Shown: positions 26,970 through 36,298, counted from the stretch's first letter. The stretch: DNA of 58,615 nucleotides from Puniceicoccaceae bacterium K14 (GCA_022538095.1 JAKYXN010000036.1:1-58615); one strand, 5' to 3'. The notes: generated by a model not told the origin, from the letters alone. Translations and numbers: made by a program.

Positions 26970-27434
26970 ATGGCGTTAATCCCCTGTCCAGAATGTGAGC
27001 GCGAGCTGTCCGAACAAGCGATTCAGTGCCCTGGCTGTGGGCATCCGATTCAAAATGGCGAAAGCGCATCAGGTGACAAGTCAGGCATTTGGAGAGCTGT
27101 GATAAAGTCAAAGACGCCTATTAACGTATTTGCGTTAGCGATGATGGCCTGTGCATCGGTATTCGGCTTTAGCTCGACTCAATTAGAGAGTGGCGGTTCT
27201 GAAGCGTTTACTTATTCCTTACATGTGTTTCTCGCCGTTTCTGGCATGTTCTTTGTGTGTCTTTTGTTTTGTCGCAAAGCGATTTATCACCCCGATGATT
27301 TGGTCAAAGCAAAGGAGGCTGGGGTGGATTTGGGAGAGGATAAGCCAGTGTTGGCAGCTGTGCTAATTGCGATCATGGTTACTCTCTACGCTTTTTATGA
27401 AGGAGGTGTATTAGATCACCTTCTTAAGGATTAG
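26970..27434 (+). CDS. Zinc-ribbon membrane protein
   Basis: 154 residues from ATG 26970 (MALIPCPECERELSEQAIQC). The frame opens at 26928, but the zinc ribbon normally starts the protein. The ribbon has two CxxC knuckles (CPEC and CPGC). Three membrane segments follow (about 41-60, 70-92 and 125-145), with a charged loop (YHPDDLVKAKEAGVDLGEDK). Function unknown. It lies about 50 bases after the amidotransferase-like gene and may share its transcript. Confidence 0.75.
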   Translation: MALIPCPECERELSEQAIQCPGCGHPIQNGESASGDKSGIWRAVIKSKTPINVFALAMMACASVFGFSSTQLESGGSEAFTYSLHVFLAVSGMFFVCLLFCRKAIYHPDDLVKAKEAGVDLGEDKPVLAAVLIAIMVTLYAFYEGGVLDHLLKD

Positions 27435-27656
27435 ATCGGCACTAAAAGTATTGGTTAGTATCTCTATTCGGAAGGTAGGGTGAAGTGACTGTTTTTAGCC
27501 TTTGTAGGGTGTTTTTTTTACTCCCCAGAGTTTGCGAAAAAGAACCTTTGTTAAGATTTTTGATGGAATCAAATGTAGTTTTTATGGGACTACTATTACA
27601 AAAACTTATGAATATAAAGGCGTGAGTGAAATATCAAAAAAGTGATTGCGCTTCGG

Positions 27657-27684
27657 TTGACTCTCTGCGGTTTCCGGATATGTT
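27657..27684 (+). promoter_or_regulatory. Likely sigma-70 promoter of the small basic protein gene
   Basis: TTGACT (27657-27662), a 16-bp spacer and TATGTT (27679-27684). Transcription would begin near 27691, which rules out the upstream ATG at 27685 and supports the start at 27718. Confidence 0.55.
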
Positions 27685-27717
27685 ATGCTTTTACGGAAAC
27701 TCAACGTATACGAAGAT

Positions 27718-27939
27718 ATGATCAACCCGTTTACAACCAATCCTGTATCAGGATTGTTCAGCGGCCGAAGGCGCCGGTTTTCTAGCGGCGGGCTTGGGTC
27801 AACTCATAAGAGTTTTGCCAGGAAATTGTGGGATAGCGATCCTGGGATCGCAGGAGCGCATGATGTTCATCCTCCTGAAGGTGTTATGAAAGACGCTCAA
27901 GCGATGGATAAAAATAAATCAGAAACACGAAAGCCTTAA
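27718..27939 (+). CDS. Small basic protein, family member 1
   Basis: 73 residues from ATG 27718 (MINPFTTNPVSGLFSGRRRR). The frame opens at 27685, but the predicted promoter and the paralogue both support 27718. The core TTNPVSGLF, RRRRF, GGLGS, K-S-F-A and K-L-W-D matches the small protein at 36375 (TTNPVAGLF, KRRF, GGLGS, KSIAQKIWD). The N-terminal half is strongly basic and the C-terminal half polar. No known family is recognised, and it is distinct from the Chlamydia/Verrucomicrobia small basic protein TIGR04137 as I remember it. The gene stands alone. The NPVSGL codons form an RNA hairpin (27738-27756). Nucleic-acid or ribosome binding is a guess from charge and from the paralogue's neighbour. 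Confidence 0.72.
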   Translation: MINPFTTNPVSGLFSGRRRRFSSGGLGSTHKSFARKLWDSDPGIAGAHDVHPPEGVMKDAQAMDKNKSETRKP

Positions 27940-28022
27940 AGGCCCCGGAGCCTTTAAGACTTTGGACTATTACATCTTTTCCAAAGAAGAAGCCACTTGC
28001 TATTTTGCAAGTGGCTTTTTTT
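27935..28022 (+). terminator. Tandem hairpins, the second an intrinsic terminator
   Basis: The first stem, CTTAAAGGC with GCCTTTAAG (27935-27958), covers the stop codon and has no T-run. The second, AGCCACTTGC with GCAAGTGGCT (27991-28016), is followed by a T-run and is a textbook terminator. Confidence 0.85.
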
Positions 28023-28059
28023 GAGGTGTGTGTAGGTGAAAATTAAAGACTAAATTTGT

Positions 28060-28725
28060 CTAACGCCGGCTTGCCATGATAAGGTATATGAGATTGCCCA
28101 GAGTTGCCACAAATGCAGCGACATAAGTCCATGCTGCAGCATCTAATGTCTTACGCACGCCAACGGCCTCTTGCTCGGTCACGATGCCAAGTCCGGCTAG
28201 CTCGACTTTGGCTCGTCGACTCGCATCGAATTCGACGGGAAGCGTTACCAATTGAAAGATTGTCAGAACTAGGTAAACGAGGATTCCTAGATTAATGAGT
28301 CCTGCAATTTGGAAAAAGAAGCCGCCAATAATTACAAAGGGTAACATTTGCGAAGCGACCGATGTGATTGGGATAAGCGACATTCTAAGTTGAAGGGCAG
28401 AGTACCCGACTTTGTGCTGTATAGCGTGATCCGCTTCGTGAGCGGCTACGCCGAGCGCAGCGAGACTGTTTCCATGATAATTTTGTTCACTGAGGGCTAA
28501 GCGTCTATTTCTTGGATCGTAATGATCTGTGAGTGTGCCTTTCACGGATACGATTTCAACGTCGCTTACACCTGCTTTTCGAAGCACATAGGCAGCGGCT
28601 TCTTTTCCGCTTATTCCCGATTGCGAAGGAATGGCAGCGTATTTCTTATAAGTTGAGGACACCTGATGTTGAGCCCATAAGCCCAACAGAAACGGTATGA
28701 TAATTAAGAATAAGTATATTGTCAT
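28060..28725 (-). CDS. Membrane zinc metallopeptidase (YugP/Zn_peptidase_2)
   Basis: 221 residues. An N-terminal membrane helix, a domain with GKEAAAYVLRKAG, TDHYDPRNRRLALSEQNY and the zinc motif HEADH at 96-100, then three more helices. This is the standard YugP layout and length. The family is a neutral zinc peptidase of poorly known substrate in the membrane. It is the last gene of the SbtA/Mrp cluster, 33 bases after sbtA, so it may help quality control of those membrane proteins; that link is inference. Confidence 0.88.
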   Translation of the reverse strand: MTIYLFLIIIPFLLGLWAQHQVSSTYKKYAAIPSQSGISGKEAAAYVLRKAGVSDVEIVSVKGTLTDHYDPRNRRLALSEQNYHGNSLAALGVAAHEADHAIQHKVGYSALQLRMSLIPITSVASQMLPFVIIGGFFFQIAGLINLGILVYLVLTIFQLVTLPVEFDASRRAKVELAGLGIVTEQEAVGVRKTLDAAAWTYVAAFVATLGNLIYLIMASRR

Positions 28726-28758
28726 ATTTGTGTAGTGTTTCTTTAGTTGAGATATTTG

Positions 28759-29718
28759 TTAGAAAGAAGATGCGATATAGTAGTATATCGGGATTCCGAT
28801 GATGAGATTGAATGGGAATGTGACTCCCAGTGAAGTGAATACGTAATAACCGGCATTCGCTTGAGGCAGAGCGATTCTGACTGCAGCAGGCGCGGCGATA
28901 TAGGAAGCGCTGGCGGCCAGCGTTCCCAGTAAGGTGCTGCCTCCGATTGAAAGCCCAATGAATTTGCCGATTATCACTCCGATAAAGCCGTTTACCAAGG
29001 GAGCGACGATCGCAAAAGCGATTAGTTTCCCACGGAGGTTTCCAAAGTTCTTCATGCTCCTTCCTGCTGTAAGCCCCATTTCTAACAAGAATATGATGAG
29101 AACGCCATAGAAGGGTTGAATTAAAAAGGGAGCGGCTTTTTCTGCTCCAATGGGACCGGCGGAGGCTCCGATGATCAGACCTGTTGCTAGCAAAAATACA
29201 CTTTTTCCTGTGAGCGTCTCCATGAGTATCGCTTTGAGCTTAGAATCCTTTTCTTTGCTATGGTATTTAGCCAAAGCGAGACCGATGACAATAGCTGGTA
29301 TTTCCATTATTGCCATCATTGCAGTCATGAAGCCTTCGTAGGGAATTGATTTAGTTTCCAGGAAAGTGATACACGCAATGAATGTTACGGCGGAAACGGA
29401 TCCATAGTGAGCCGCTAATGCCCCAGCGTTTGTCCAATCTTTGAAAATGAAAACTTTTGTGAAGTAGAGCGTTGCGATTGACACAGAAGCGCCGATTAAA
29501 ATGGTCGCCGCAGTAGGCATCGATATACTCGATAAATTTGTGTCCGAAAGAGCAATTCCACCCTTAAAACCGATAGCTATCAACAGATATATTGCTAAAC
29601 CTTGGTAGATCTGTTCTGGGATCTTTAGGTCGCTACGGAAGCCGATTGCGGCAACTCCGGCTGCGAAAGCCAAAACAGGTGGCGAATGCAAATTTGATAT
29701 AAGGACAGAAGCAGACAT
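28759..29718 (-). CDS. sbtA: Sodium-dependent bicarbonate transporter SbtA
   Basis: 319 residues with about ten membrane helices in two inverted halves, the length expected for SbtA. Family features: an opening HSPPVLAFAAGVAAIG, AAHYGSVSAVTFIA near 134, MAIMEIPAIVIG, and ASASYIAAPAAVRIALPQAN near 270. SbtA imports HCO3- with Na+ and in cyanobacteria is controlled by the PII-like SbtB; no sbtB is next to it here. It sits four bases after mrpG and may use the sodium gradient built by the Mrp complex. A related dicarboxylate-type substrate cannot be excluded. Confidence 0.85.
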   Translation of the reverse strand: MSASVLISNLHSPPVLAFAAGVAAIGFRSDLKIPEQIYQGLAIYLLIAIGFKGGIALSDTNLSSISMPTAATILIGASVSIATLYFTKVFIFKDWTNAGALAAHYGSVSAVTFIACITFLETKSIPYEGFMTAMMAIMEIPAIVIGLALAKYHSKEKDSKLKAILMETLTGKSVFLLATGLIIGASAGPIGAEKAAPFLIQPFYGVLIIFLLEMGLTAGRSMKNFGNLRGKLIAFAIVAPLVNGFIGVIIGKFIGLSIGGSTLLGTLAASASYIAAPAAVRIALPQANAGYYVFTSLGVTFPFNLIIGIPIYYYIASSF

Positions 29719-29722
29719 AGTA

Positions 29723-30010
29723 TTAGTGCTTGGATGATGGATTTTGCTTAGAGGCTACACGCCCGAGGAGGTGCCCAGCAATGGGTGTGGTTGTGTAGAA
29801 GAAAGCTATGATCAGTAAACATTCGATGAATACGATTAGCTGATTGAAGAATAGAATAGCAGCGATTAGGAGCAAGGTGGCTCCAAACGATCCTGCTTTA
29901 GTAGCTGCGTGGGTACGACTGAGCGCGTCTGGAAGGCGAAGTGTTCCGAGAGCAGCTACTGCAGTGAAGAAAGATCCTGCAATAATTAGAAATGCGATGA
30001 TGTATTCCAT
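29723..30010 (-). CDS. mnhG: Mrp Na+/H+ antiporter subunit G
   Basis: 95 residues from ATG 30010 (MEYIIAFLIIAGSFF). The frame extends to 30082, but that would overlap mrpF. Three membrane helices and the family motif GTLRLPDALSRTHAATKAGSF. MrpG is one of the small subunits needed for assembly of the Mrp antiporter. Two bases separate it from mrpF and four follow before sbtA. Confidence 0.9.
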   Translation of the reverse strand: MEYIIAFLIIAGSFFTAVAALGTLRLPDALSRTHAATKAGSFGATLLLIAAILFFNQLIVFIECLLIIAFFYTTTPIAGHLLGRVASKQNPSSKH

Positions 30011-30012
30011 GG

Positions 30013-30303
30013 TTACTTTGGTTTGGCTTCTAAAAACTTTACAAAGGCTATGGTGCCTAGGAATGCCACGATTGATATGCACAGGGCGACATTGAGATAG
30101 ACACTGTCTTTTACTTCGATTGCGATGAGCGTAATTATGGAGAGCGCAATTCCAGCGACGAGATCGAGAGCGATAGCTCTATCTGCCAGTGTAGGTCCTT
30201 TGATCAACCGAATGAGAGCCATAACGAGGGCTGCTGCGAGGATTGCGTAAGACAGGCTGATGGCTTGGCCTATGGTAGCGGAGCTTTGGAGCTCAGAATA
30301 CAT
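30013..30303 (-). CDS. mnhF: Mrp Na+/H+ antiporter subunit F
   Basis: 96 residues and three membrane helices. The family motif LIKGPTLADRAIALDLV lies at about 33-49, with a conserved Asp in D-R-A-I-A-L-D. It overlaps mrpE by eleven bases, showing tight coupling. MrpF is a small membrane subunit of the seven-part antiporter and has been linked to bile-salt or sodium efflux in relatives. Confidence 0.9.
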   Translation of the reverse strand: MYSELQSSATIGQAISLSYAILAAALVMALIRLIKGPTLADRAIALDLVAGIALSIITLIAIEVKDSVYLNVALCISIVAFLGTIAFVKFLEAKPK

Positions 30304-30616
30304 TGATAACTCTCCTTTCGTATTGATTGCTCACGATGTCTTGTAGTTCTTCATTGGTGTATTGATAAAGTGAATGTAGAGTAATGGTTCTCTCCTTGAG
30401 GTTGGCTTCCAGTGTAAGCGTTCCAGGTGTCATGGTTATCATGTTGGCTAGAACGAAGAATTGTCTCTCGCTCAATTTTCCGACCGAAAGAGTCTCGATT
30501 TTTGGTGAGATCTTAGATGAGTTTCCTAAAACATCACGGGCTACCTTAAGGTTGGATATGATGACCTCTTTCCCGTAAAAAATGAGGAGTTCTATAAATT
30601 GGATGACTCGTTTCAT
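30293..30616 (-). CDS. mnhE: Mrp Na+/H+ antiporter subunit E, short form
   Basis: 107 residues, against about 160 in most MrpE proteins. The C-terminal signature is present: VLANMITMTPGTLTLEAN and a closing NQYERRVINV. The usual two N-terminal membrane helices are missing; only IELLIFYGKEVIISNL, which aligns to the segment after them, remains at the front. No frameshift is visible, because the ORF starts with a 4-base overlap with mrpD. Short MrpE proteins may therefore be normal in this lineage. Confidence 0.85.
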   Translation of the reverse strand: MKRVIQFIELLIFYGKEVIISNLKVARDVLGNSSKISPKIETLSVGKLSERQFFVLANMITMTPGTLTLEANLKERTITLHSLYQYTNEELQDIVSNQYERRVINVF

Positions 30617-32172
30617 GGTAAATCGTTTTCTGAAATATTAAGTGTGTTCGCTGCGAAGCTCGCTTTTCGGATCGTATCGATGTACTCAGTACTTAATACA
30701 GCTTCTATGTATTGGTTTGGCCTTAGTAGCTGGTCAGCTGCAGCCTCGGCGTAGGTGAAGAGTATTTGCGGGTTCAGACCGATAAAAACGGTAAGGAGAC
30801 AGAACATGCCAACTGGGAGGTATGAGTTCCAAGTAGTCTTGTTGAAGGTTATCTTTTCTTCTTCCGGGGCCTTCTTCCAAAAAACCTCGCTCCAGATTTT
30901 TGTCATGGAATAGAGGGTCATCACCCCGACAATAAGAGCGAGTCCTGCTGTGAGATAGTATTCCAAGGACAATGCTTCCTTAACCAAGGAATACTTAGCC
31001 CAAAAACCGGACAGGGGAGGAATCCCACCGAGTGAGAGACAAGGGATCAGGAATAGGATCGCAAGCCAGGGAGCCTTTTTCAAGAGACTGCCGGTCTTGC
31101 TTAAGTCGTTTGTGCCGAATTTTTTTTGTACGATTCCGGCGATGAGCAAAAGGTTTGTTTTTACTATGATGTGGTGAGCTGTGTAGAAGATCGCGCTTGC
31201 GATCGCTAGCTGGGTAAAGAGTGCCAGCCCGAGTGTCATGTATCCAATTTGGCTGATGATGTGAAAGCATAGGATACGTTTCATATCGAAATGGGATGTT
31301 GCTCCGAAGACGCCGACAAGCATCGTCGCGAGAGAAAGGGCGAGAATCGTCCCGCGAATGAAATCTGCTTCCTGGGTGAAGATAAGCGTGTAGTTTCGCA
31401 TGATAGCGTAGACGCCTACTTTGGTGAGCAAGCCACCGAAAAGAGCGGTAATTGCTGAAGGAGGAGTGTGGTAAGATGCTGGGAGCCAAAAGAAAAATGG
31501 GAAGAGGCCTGCCTTTACGGAAAAAGCAACCAATAGTAGGGCAGATGAGCTATTTACCAGAGGCCCTGCAGGAGAGACGGAAAGCTTTAGGGCAATATCT
31601 GCCATGTTAAGTGTGCCCATTTTTCCATACAAAAGCCCTAACCCCGCGAGGAAGAATGCAGAAGCGATTAGGTTGATTGCAACGTATTTGAACCCCCCTT
31701 CGAATTGTGACTTGGTATTGCCAACAGTCATCAATGCGAAGGAAGAGATGAGCATGATCTCGAACCAAACGTACAGATTGAATAGATCGCCGGTGATAAA
31801 CGATCCGTTTACGGCGCCCACAAGGAATAGTGACAAGGGGTAGAACCAATTGCTTCGTAAGCTCGACTCGAGGTCGTCTTTGGAGAAAATTGCGACTGCG
31901 AGGCCTACCAAACATGAGACCGCGACCATTAAGCCGGCTAGTCTGTCCACCACGAAACTGATACCAAAGGGAGCTTCCCATCCTCCGAGTAAAAGAGTCA
32001 AGTGACCAGCAGTGTTGACCTTGAGTAAGATCGCAATGCTCGCGGCGAATGTTGCGGCGAATGTTGCGATTCCTATTCTCGTTTGAGTGTTGGGTGATTT
32101 TGGAGCCAACAACCCGATGAGCGCCCCAATGAAGGGAAGTATTACAGGTAGTATTATTAGGTTTTGATTCAT
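30613..32172 (-). CDS. mnhD: Mrp Na+/H+ antiporter subunit D (NuoN/NuoM-like)
   Basis: 519 residues and about 14 membrane helices, homologous to the proton-pumping subunits of complex I. Visible: NLYVWFEIMLISSFALMTVGN with the key Glu in helix 5, KAGLFPFFFWLPASYHTPPSAITALFGGLLTKVG with the helix 7 Lys, and FHIISQIGYMTLGL. This is normal length for MrpD. Its start codon shares one base with the stop of mrpC. Confidence 0.92.
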   Translation of the reverse strand: MNQNLIILPVILPFIGALIGLLAPKSPNTQTRIGIATFAATFAASIAILLKVNTAGHLTLLLGGWEAPFGISFVVDRLAGLMVAVSCLVGLAVAIFSKDDLESSLRSNWFYPLSLFLVGAVNGSFITGDLFNLYVWFEIMLISSFALMTVGNTKSQFEGGFKYVAINLIASAFFLAGLGLLYGKMGTLNMADIALKLSVSPAGPLVNSSSALLLVAFSVKAGLFPFFFWLPASYHTPPSAITALFGGLLTKVGVYAIMRNYTLIFTQEADFIRGTILALSLATMLVGVFGATSHFDMKRILCFHIISQIGYMTLGLALFTQLAIASAIFYTAHHIIVKTNLLLIAGIVQKKFGTNDLSKTGSLLKKAPWLAILFLIPCLSLGGIPPLSGFWAKYSLVKEALSLEYYLTAGLALIVGVMTLYSMTKIWSEVFWKKAPEEEKITFNKTTWNSYLPVGMFCLLTVFIGLNPQILFTYAEAAADQLLRPNQYIEAVLSTEYIDTIRKASFAANTLNISENDLP

Positions 32173-32516
32173 TAATCCGTGTTACGAAAATTTTCGATGT
32201 CATCGCTTCCTACAGATGCGATTGCTCGTTGAGCCAATGCTAAAGTGAATACGAGTAGGCCAAATCCAATTACGATTGCTGTTAGCACGAGTGCTTGTGG
32301 GAGAGGGTCTGCGAATGGTTGTTCGATTGTCTTTTTTCCGTATTCGATAAACGGAGAATCACCTTTTGTGAGTCCCCCTGCAGTGAAAACTAACAGGTTG
32401 ATCGATTGGCTGATGAGGGCGATTCCAATGACGAAGCGCAAAAGACTTCGCCTGAGGATGCAGTAGACGCCTGTGGCGACTGCAAAGCCAACTATGATTG
32501 CATTGATAAGTTCCAT
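32172..32516 (-). CDS. mnhC: Mrp Na+/H+ antiporter subunit C (NuoK-like)
   Basis: 114 residues and three membrane helices, NuoK-like. Motif GIALISQSINLLVFTAGGL, then DPLPQALVLTAIVIGFG, both family signatures. It lies one base after the MrpAB stop and overlaps mrpD by one base. Confidence 0.9.
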   Translation of the reverse strand: MELINAIIVGFAVATGVYCILRRSLLRFVIGIALISQSINLLVFTAGGLTKGDSPFIEYGKKTIEQPFADPLPQALVLTAIVIGFGLLVFTLALAQRAIASVGSDDIENFRNTD

Positions 32517-32517
32517 G

Positions 32518-35331
32518 TTAAATTGATTTTTTAAAGTCTAGTGGATTGGATTTGGGTCCTTCGATAGTAGTTTGGAATGCGAAGGCGCACTGAGTTGCGA
32601 AGCCGATGACAACAAAGTAGACCCCTACGTCAAAGAGTAGAGGTGTTCCTAGGTGAATGGTCCCCAGAAAAGGCAGTTCGAAGATTGGTAACCAGATCCC
32701 TGTCATGAAAGGATTTCCGGATACAATACCCAATGCCCCGCTGAAAATTGCTAGGAGAACTCCCAGGGCAATCCAACGAATCGGGTCTAACTTGAGCTTT
32801 TTCAAAGCTGAGGCTGTGCCGAATGCGAGTGAGTATAGTATGAGACCCGTAGCGCACATCAGTCCTCCAATAAAACCGCCCCCGGGTTCGTTGTGTCCAC
32901 GGTAGAGTAATGCGAGAGAAATGACGGTGCATATTGGAAGCATTAATTTGGCTCCGTAGTTGAGTATCGGACTTCCGCCAATTGGAGCGAAGTTAGATTT
33001 TTGCTCGGCTTTGCTATTAAGCGGATCCAGACAAACAGAGACGCCAATCGCGGCGATACCGATAACAATGATCTCTCCGAAGGTGTCTAAGGCTCTGAAA
33101 TCAACGAGAATTACGTTTACGACATTTCTCCCTTTGGCGAGAGCGTAACTCCAATCGGCAAGTTGGTCTGAAATTGTTGCCGCAATTTGAAGCTGTGCGG
33201 ACTTGTATGTGAGAAGAAATGCGAAGATTCCGAATATCGACGCGAGTGCAATATCTGCGATTCTCCGTTTCTTGCGGACGCGTTTCTCTACTGTTGGGAG
33301 TTTGATGGCTGCCATTAGTATTAGGATAATCGAAAGGGTTTCGACAATGATTTGAGTTATAGCGAGATCGGGTGCACCGAAGTATGCATAGAGTAGAGCG
33401 ATTCCGAGTCCGGCAAATCCTAGGCTTGCGAGTGCGGGAAGAATTTTTTCGGTAAAGGCTGTATATGTAAGAGCGGATACGATTGTTATACCTAAAATTA
33501 GATGGATTGTCCGAAATTCGCTGGGTTCAGGTAATGACCCAAACACTCCGATTGTTATTACTTTGTATCCAATTATTGCTCCTCCACTTACTAAGATTAC
33601 CCAGAGATAAAAGCGAAGGCTGCCATTTTGTATTTTGGCAGTGAGGTTTTTCGAACTCTCTATGAATTTTCTGAAACCGAAATCGTAGGCTTTTTCTGAA
33701 TCGCGGTCTGCAATGTAAGCGCCGATCGATTCGTTTCTCCAAATCGACTGTCGTGACAGGTAGATGGCTATCCCGAGTGTTAAGGTGATAACGGAAAGGA
33801 GAAGCGGTAGGTTGAATCCGTGCCACAGGTACACCTTTGATAAGCTTTCAATTCCAGTGGCAGTGCTTACGGATGAAGCGATCAATCCCACGGACCAGAA
33901 TTGAGAGGTGACTCCGAGGGCGATTCCTGTGAATGCTAAGATGACCGGTCCAGCTAGCATTAGTAGATTGGCTTCGTGGGGTTGGCCAGGCAAGAGACTA
34001 GACCAACCTTGACTCTCTTGCTTTTCGGTTGCTCGGGCCCAAAAGGGATGAATCCCAACTTTGAACGCCAAGCTTAGCAGGAGAGCGTTGCCTAAAAGAG
34101 CAGTGACCGTGATTGCCGGGCCCAATGCGTCCAGAGTCGAGCTTGCCTTATACACGTATTCTTTACCTATGAAACCTACCATTGGTGGGAATCCGCCTTT
34201 GGAAAGAGCAGCTAGCATAGCGGCAGCGGCTGTCCAAGGCATGGCTTTGCGTAGTCCACCTAAGATGCGGACATCGCGTGTGCCTGTGCCATGGTCGATA
34301 TTTCCTGCGACCATAAAGAGCGTGGCTTTGTAGAAAGCGTGCCCAAGGAGAAATAGAAGGGCTGACTTGATGGCCATCGAACTACCCTGGCCTATGAGCA
34401 TGACAAGCATTCCGAGGACGGCCATTGTGGTGAAGGCAAGTATCCGTTTGAGGTCTCTCTGAAAGAGCCCACGGATGCTCCCATATATAAGCGTAATGGC
34501 TCCCGCGGCGGTGAGACTTACGAGCCAAAACGCGGTGTCTCCATAAATTGGATTGAGTTTTAAAAGCAGAAAGACGCCCGCTTTTACCATGGTCGCTGAA
34601 TGAAGGTAAGCGCTCGCAGGTGTCGGGGCCGCCATTGCATTTGGCAGCCAAAAGTGAAATGGGAATTGGGCGGATTTGGTGAAGGCCCCGAGCAAAATAA
34701 GTGGAAGGGCGAATTGAGCGAGCGGTTTAGAGGCGAGCTCTGAGCCCATGCCGATGATTTCTGAAAGTTTGTAGGTCTCTGCCGCTTCACTTAAGAGAAT
34801 TAGTCCAGCGAGAAGGGCGATACCTCCTAGTCCGGTAACCAGCAGGGCCTGTAATGCTTTTTTTCGCGACTCTGCTTTTTCGTTATCGAATCCGATTATG
34901 AGATACGAGGAGATGCTGGTGAGCTCCCAAAATATGAAAAGGAGAATGGTATTGTTTGCCAGGACGACACCCAACATACTCGCCATAAATAAGAGAAGGT
35001 AGGTGTAGAACTTCGCATGGTCTTTAGGTTTAAGGTAGCCGCCGGCATATAGGACGATGAAGGTGCCGATACTTGTGATCAAAATACCAAAAAGAAGGCT
35101 CAGCCCGTCAAGTTGCAGATCGAAGCTAACGTTGACGGAAGGTACCCAATCCAATGATACGAAAATGGGATCTGCGTCGGTTTGTCCCACGAGGTGCCAG
35201 ATGAATCCAACAAATATAATTGCGGGTATGGCCGCCATAAGCCAGGGAGCGGCTTTACCGCTGCCCTTGCAAATGAGGGGAGAAGCCATGGATCCAGCGA
35301 GGGGTGCGAATATGGAGAGGAGAAGGAGCAT
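32518..35331 (-). CDS. mnhA: Mrp Na+/H+ antiporter, fused subunits A and B
   Basis: 937 residues. Residues about 1-780 are MrpA: a NuoL-like core ([51 protein letters not shown], in two pieces) and the A-specific C-terminal part ([26 protein letters not shown]-like [12 protein letters not shown]). Residues about 790-937 are MrpB ([52 protein letters not shown]). A-B fusion is a known variant. The ATG follows the stop of the stress-protein gene with no gap, so the operon probably starts at the mirrored promoter at 36.3 kb. Confidence 0.92.
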   Translation of the reverse strand: MLLLLSIFAPLAGSMASPLICKGSGKAAPWLMAAIPAIIFVGFIWHLVGQTDADPIFVSLDWVPSVNVSFDLQLDGLSLLFGILITSIGTFIVLYAGGYLKPKDHAKFYTYLLLFMASMLGVVLANNTILLFIFWELTSISSYLIIGFDNEKAESRKKALQALLVTGLGGIALLAGLILLSEAAETYKLSEIIGMGSELASKPLAQFALPLILLGAFTKSAQFPFHFWLPNAMAAPTPASAYLHSATMVKAGVFLLLKLNPIYGDTAFWLVSLTAAGAITLIYGSIRGLFQRDLKRILAFTTMAVLGMLVMLIGQGSSMAIKSALLFLLGHAFYKATLFMVAGNIDHGTGTRDVRILGGLRKAMPWTAAAAMLAALSKGGFPPMVGFIGKEYVYKASSTLDALGPAITVTALLGNALLLSLAFKVGIHPFWARATEKQESQGWSSLLPGQPHEANLLMLAGPVILAFTGIALGVTSQFWSVGLIASSVSTATGIESLSKVYLWHGFNLPLLLSVITLTLGIAIYLSRQSIWRNESIGAYIADRDSEKAYDFGFRKFIESSKNLTAKIQNGSLRFYLWVILVSGGAIIGYKVITIGVFGSLPEPSEFRTIHLILGITIVSALTYTAFTEKILPALASLGFAGLGIALLYAYFGAPDLAITQIIVETLSIILILMAAIKLPTVEKRVRKKRRIADIALASIFGIFAFLLTYKSAQLQIAATISDQLADWSYALAKGRNVVNVILVDFRALDTFGEIIVIGIAAIGVSVCLDPLNSKAEQKSNFAPIGGSPILNYGAKLMLPICTVISLALLYRGHNEPGGGFIGGLMCATGLILYSLAFGTASALKKLKLDPIRWIALGVLLAIFSGALGIVSGNPFMTGIWLPIFELPFLGTIHLGTPLLFDVGVYFVVIGFATQCAFAFQTTIEGPKSNPLDFKKSI

Positions 35332-36258
35332 TTAGAATAAGTTCCCTGAGGTTTTTAGCCCCATAAGGTTTTCGAGGAAGCTGATGCCGGTCCCTTTTTC
35401 CTTCACGGCGAGTACAGCGCATTTCTTTGAATTTTTGATAATGTCCTCCGCGTTGCTTCCAAGGAGGGTAGCGGTTAGGGCGTCTTTGCCTCGGCAACCG
35501 ACGACTGCAAGGTCGTAGTCTTCGTTGTCTGCTAGAATGCGGAGAGCGATCCCTGGGCAATGGCTTTCTTTCGTTACTGCATTTGCTTGAACACCCCTAA
35601 GATTTTGGTCGCTAAGGAATTTCTTTAACTTCTCCTCGCTGAATATTTCCAAGTCTTTGCGGATTTCTTCTTTTGGTATGTTTGTTTTGTGGTAGCCGGT
35701 CGGAATATTGTAATAGTTAATACAATCGATCTCTTTTACACCGTTCGCTTTGCTGAAAGCAGTTGCGATATCGATAGCGTAGTAGGAATACGAAGACATA
35801 TCTAGACCAAGGCAAACCTTGGAAAAATTGCCTGAGGACTCTGGGGGCACAAAAAGAAGTGAGCAGGGAGCTTTTCGGGCCAGCTTAACAGCGACGCTGC
35901 GGTCGTCCGGAGACTCCCCACTGATGATGAGGTCGATCTTGCTCTTCAGAGAATGCTCAAGCAGGGCAACTGTGGGCTGCTTTTCAAGAATTTCGACTGT
36001 TACGGAACAGTCTGGGTATCCATCGTAATACTTAGAGATGATTTCATCGGCCTTAGTCTTGGCAGATGAACTGATGGGTTCAATAAGCCAAGGATATTGC
36101 TTCTGTAGGTTGCTCGGGATTTCAACCGGTTCACGTGAGTAGATGAAGTGAATGGATTCCGAGCAAGCGAGCTTAGTGATGACGCTCGCGAATTTAATAA
36201 GAGGGGCATCTTTTTCGGTGAGGGAAAGATTGACCAGTAGTTTTTCGAATCTGTACAT
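35332..36258 (-). CDS. Tandem universal stress protein
   Basis: 308 residues from ATG 36258 (MYRFEKLLVNLSLTEKDAPL). The frame extends to 36327, but this ATG lies exactly in the mirrored leader and matches the family start. There are two UspA-like domains. The first (about 1-150) ends SLLFVPPES and lacks the nucleotide motif. The second (about 155-295) has G-2x-G-9x-GS (VGCRGKDALTATLLGSN), so ATP binding is likely only there. It is the first gene of the Mrp/SbtA operon and abuts mrpAB. A role in sensing energy or ion stress is inferred from position. Confidence 0.82.
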   Translation of the reverse strand: MYRFEKLLVNLSLTEKDAPLIKFASVITKLACSESIHFIYSREPVEIPSNLQKQYPWLIEPISSSAKTKADEIISKYYDGYPDCSVTVEILEKQPTVALLEHSLKSKIDLIISGESPDDRSVAVKLARKAPCSLLFVPPESSGNFSKVCLGLDMSSYSYYAIDIATAFSKANGVKEIDCINYYNIPTGYHKTNIPKEEIRKDLEIFSEEKLKKFLSDQNLRGVQANAVTKESHCPGIALRILADNEDYDLAVVGCRGKDALTATLLGSNAEDIIKNSKKCAVLAVKEKGTGISFLENLMGLKTSGNLF

Positions 36259-36282
36259 GATTTTATTTATGAAATTTAAAAC

Positions 36283-36298
36283 ACGAAATATTTTTCGT
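36283..36298. promoter_or_regulatory. Operator-like dyad ACGAA-N6-TTCGT (left)
   Basis: ACGAA-ATATTT-TTCGT, 25 bases from the stress-protein start on the minus strand. Its mirror partner is the dyad at 36335. Confidence 0.6.
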
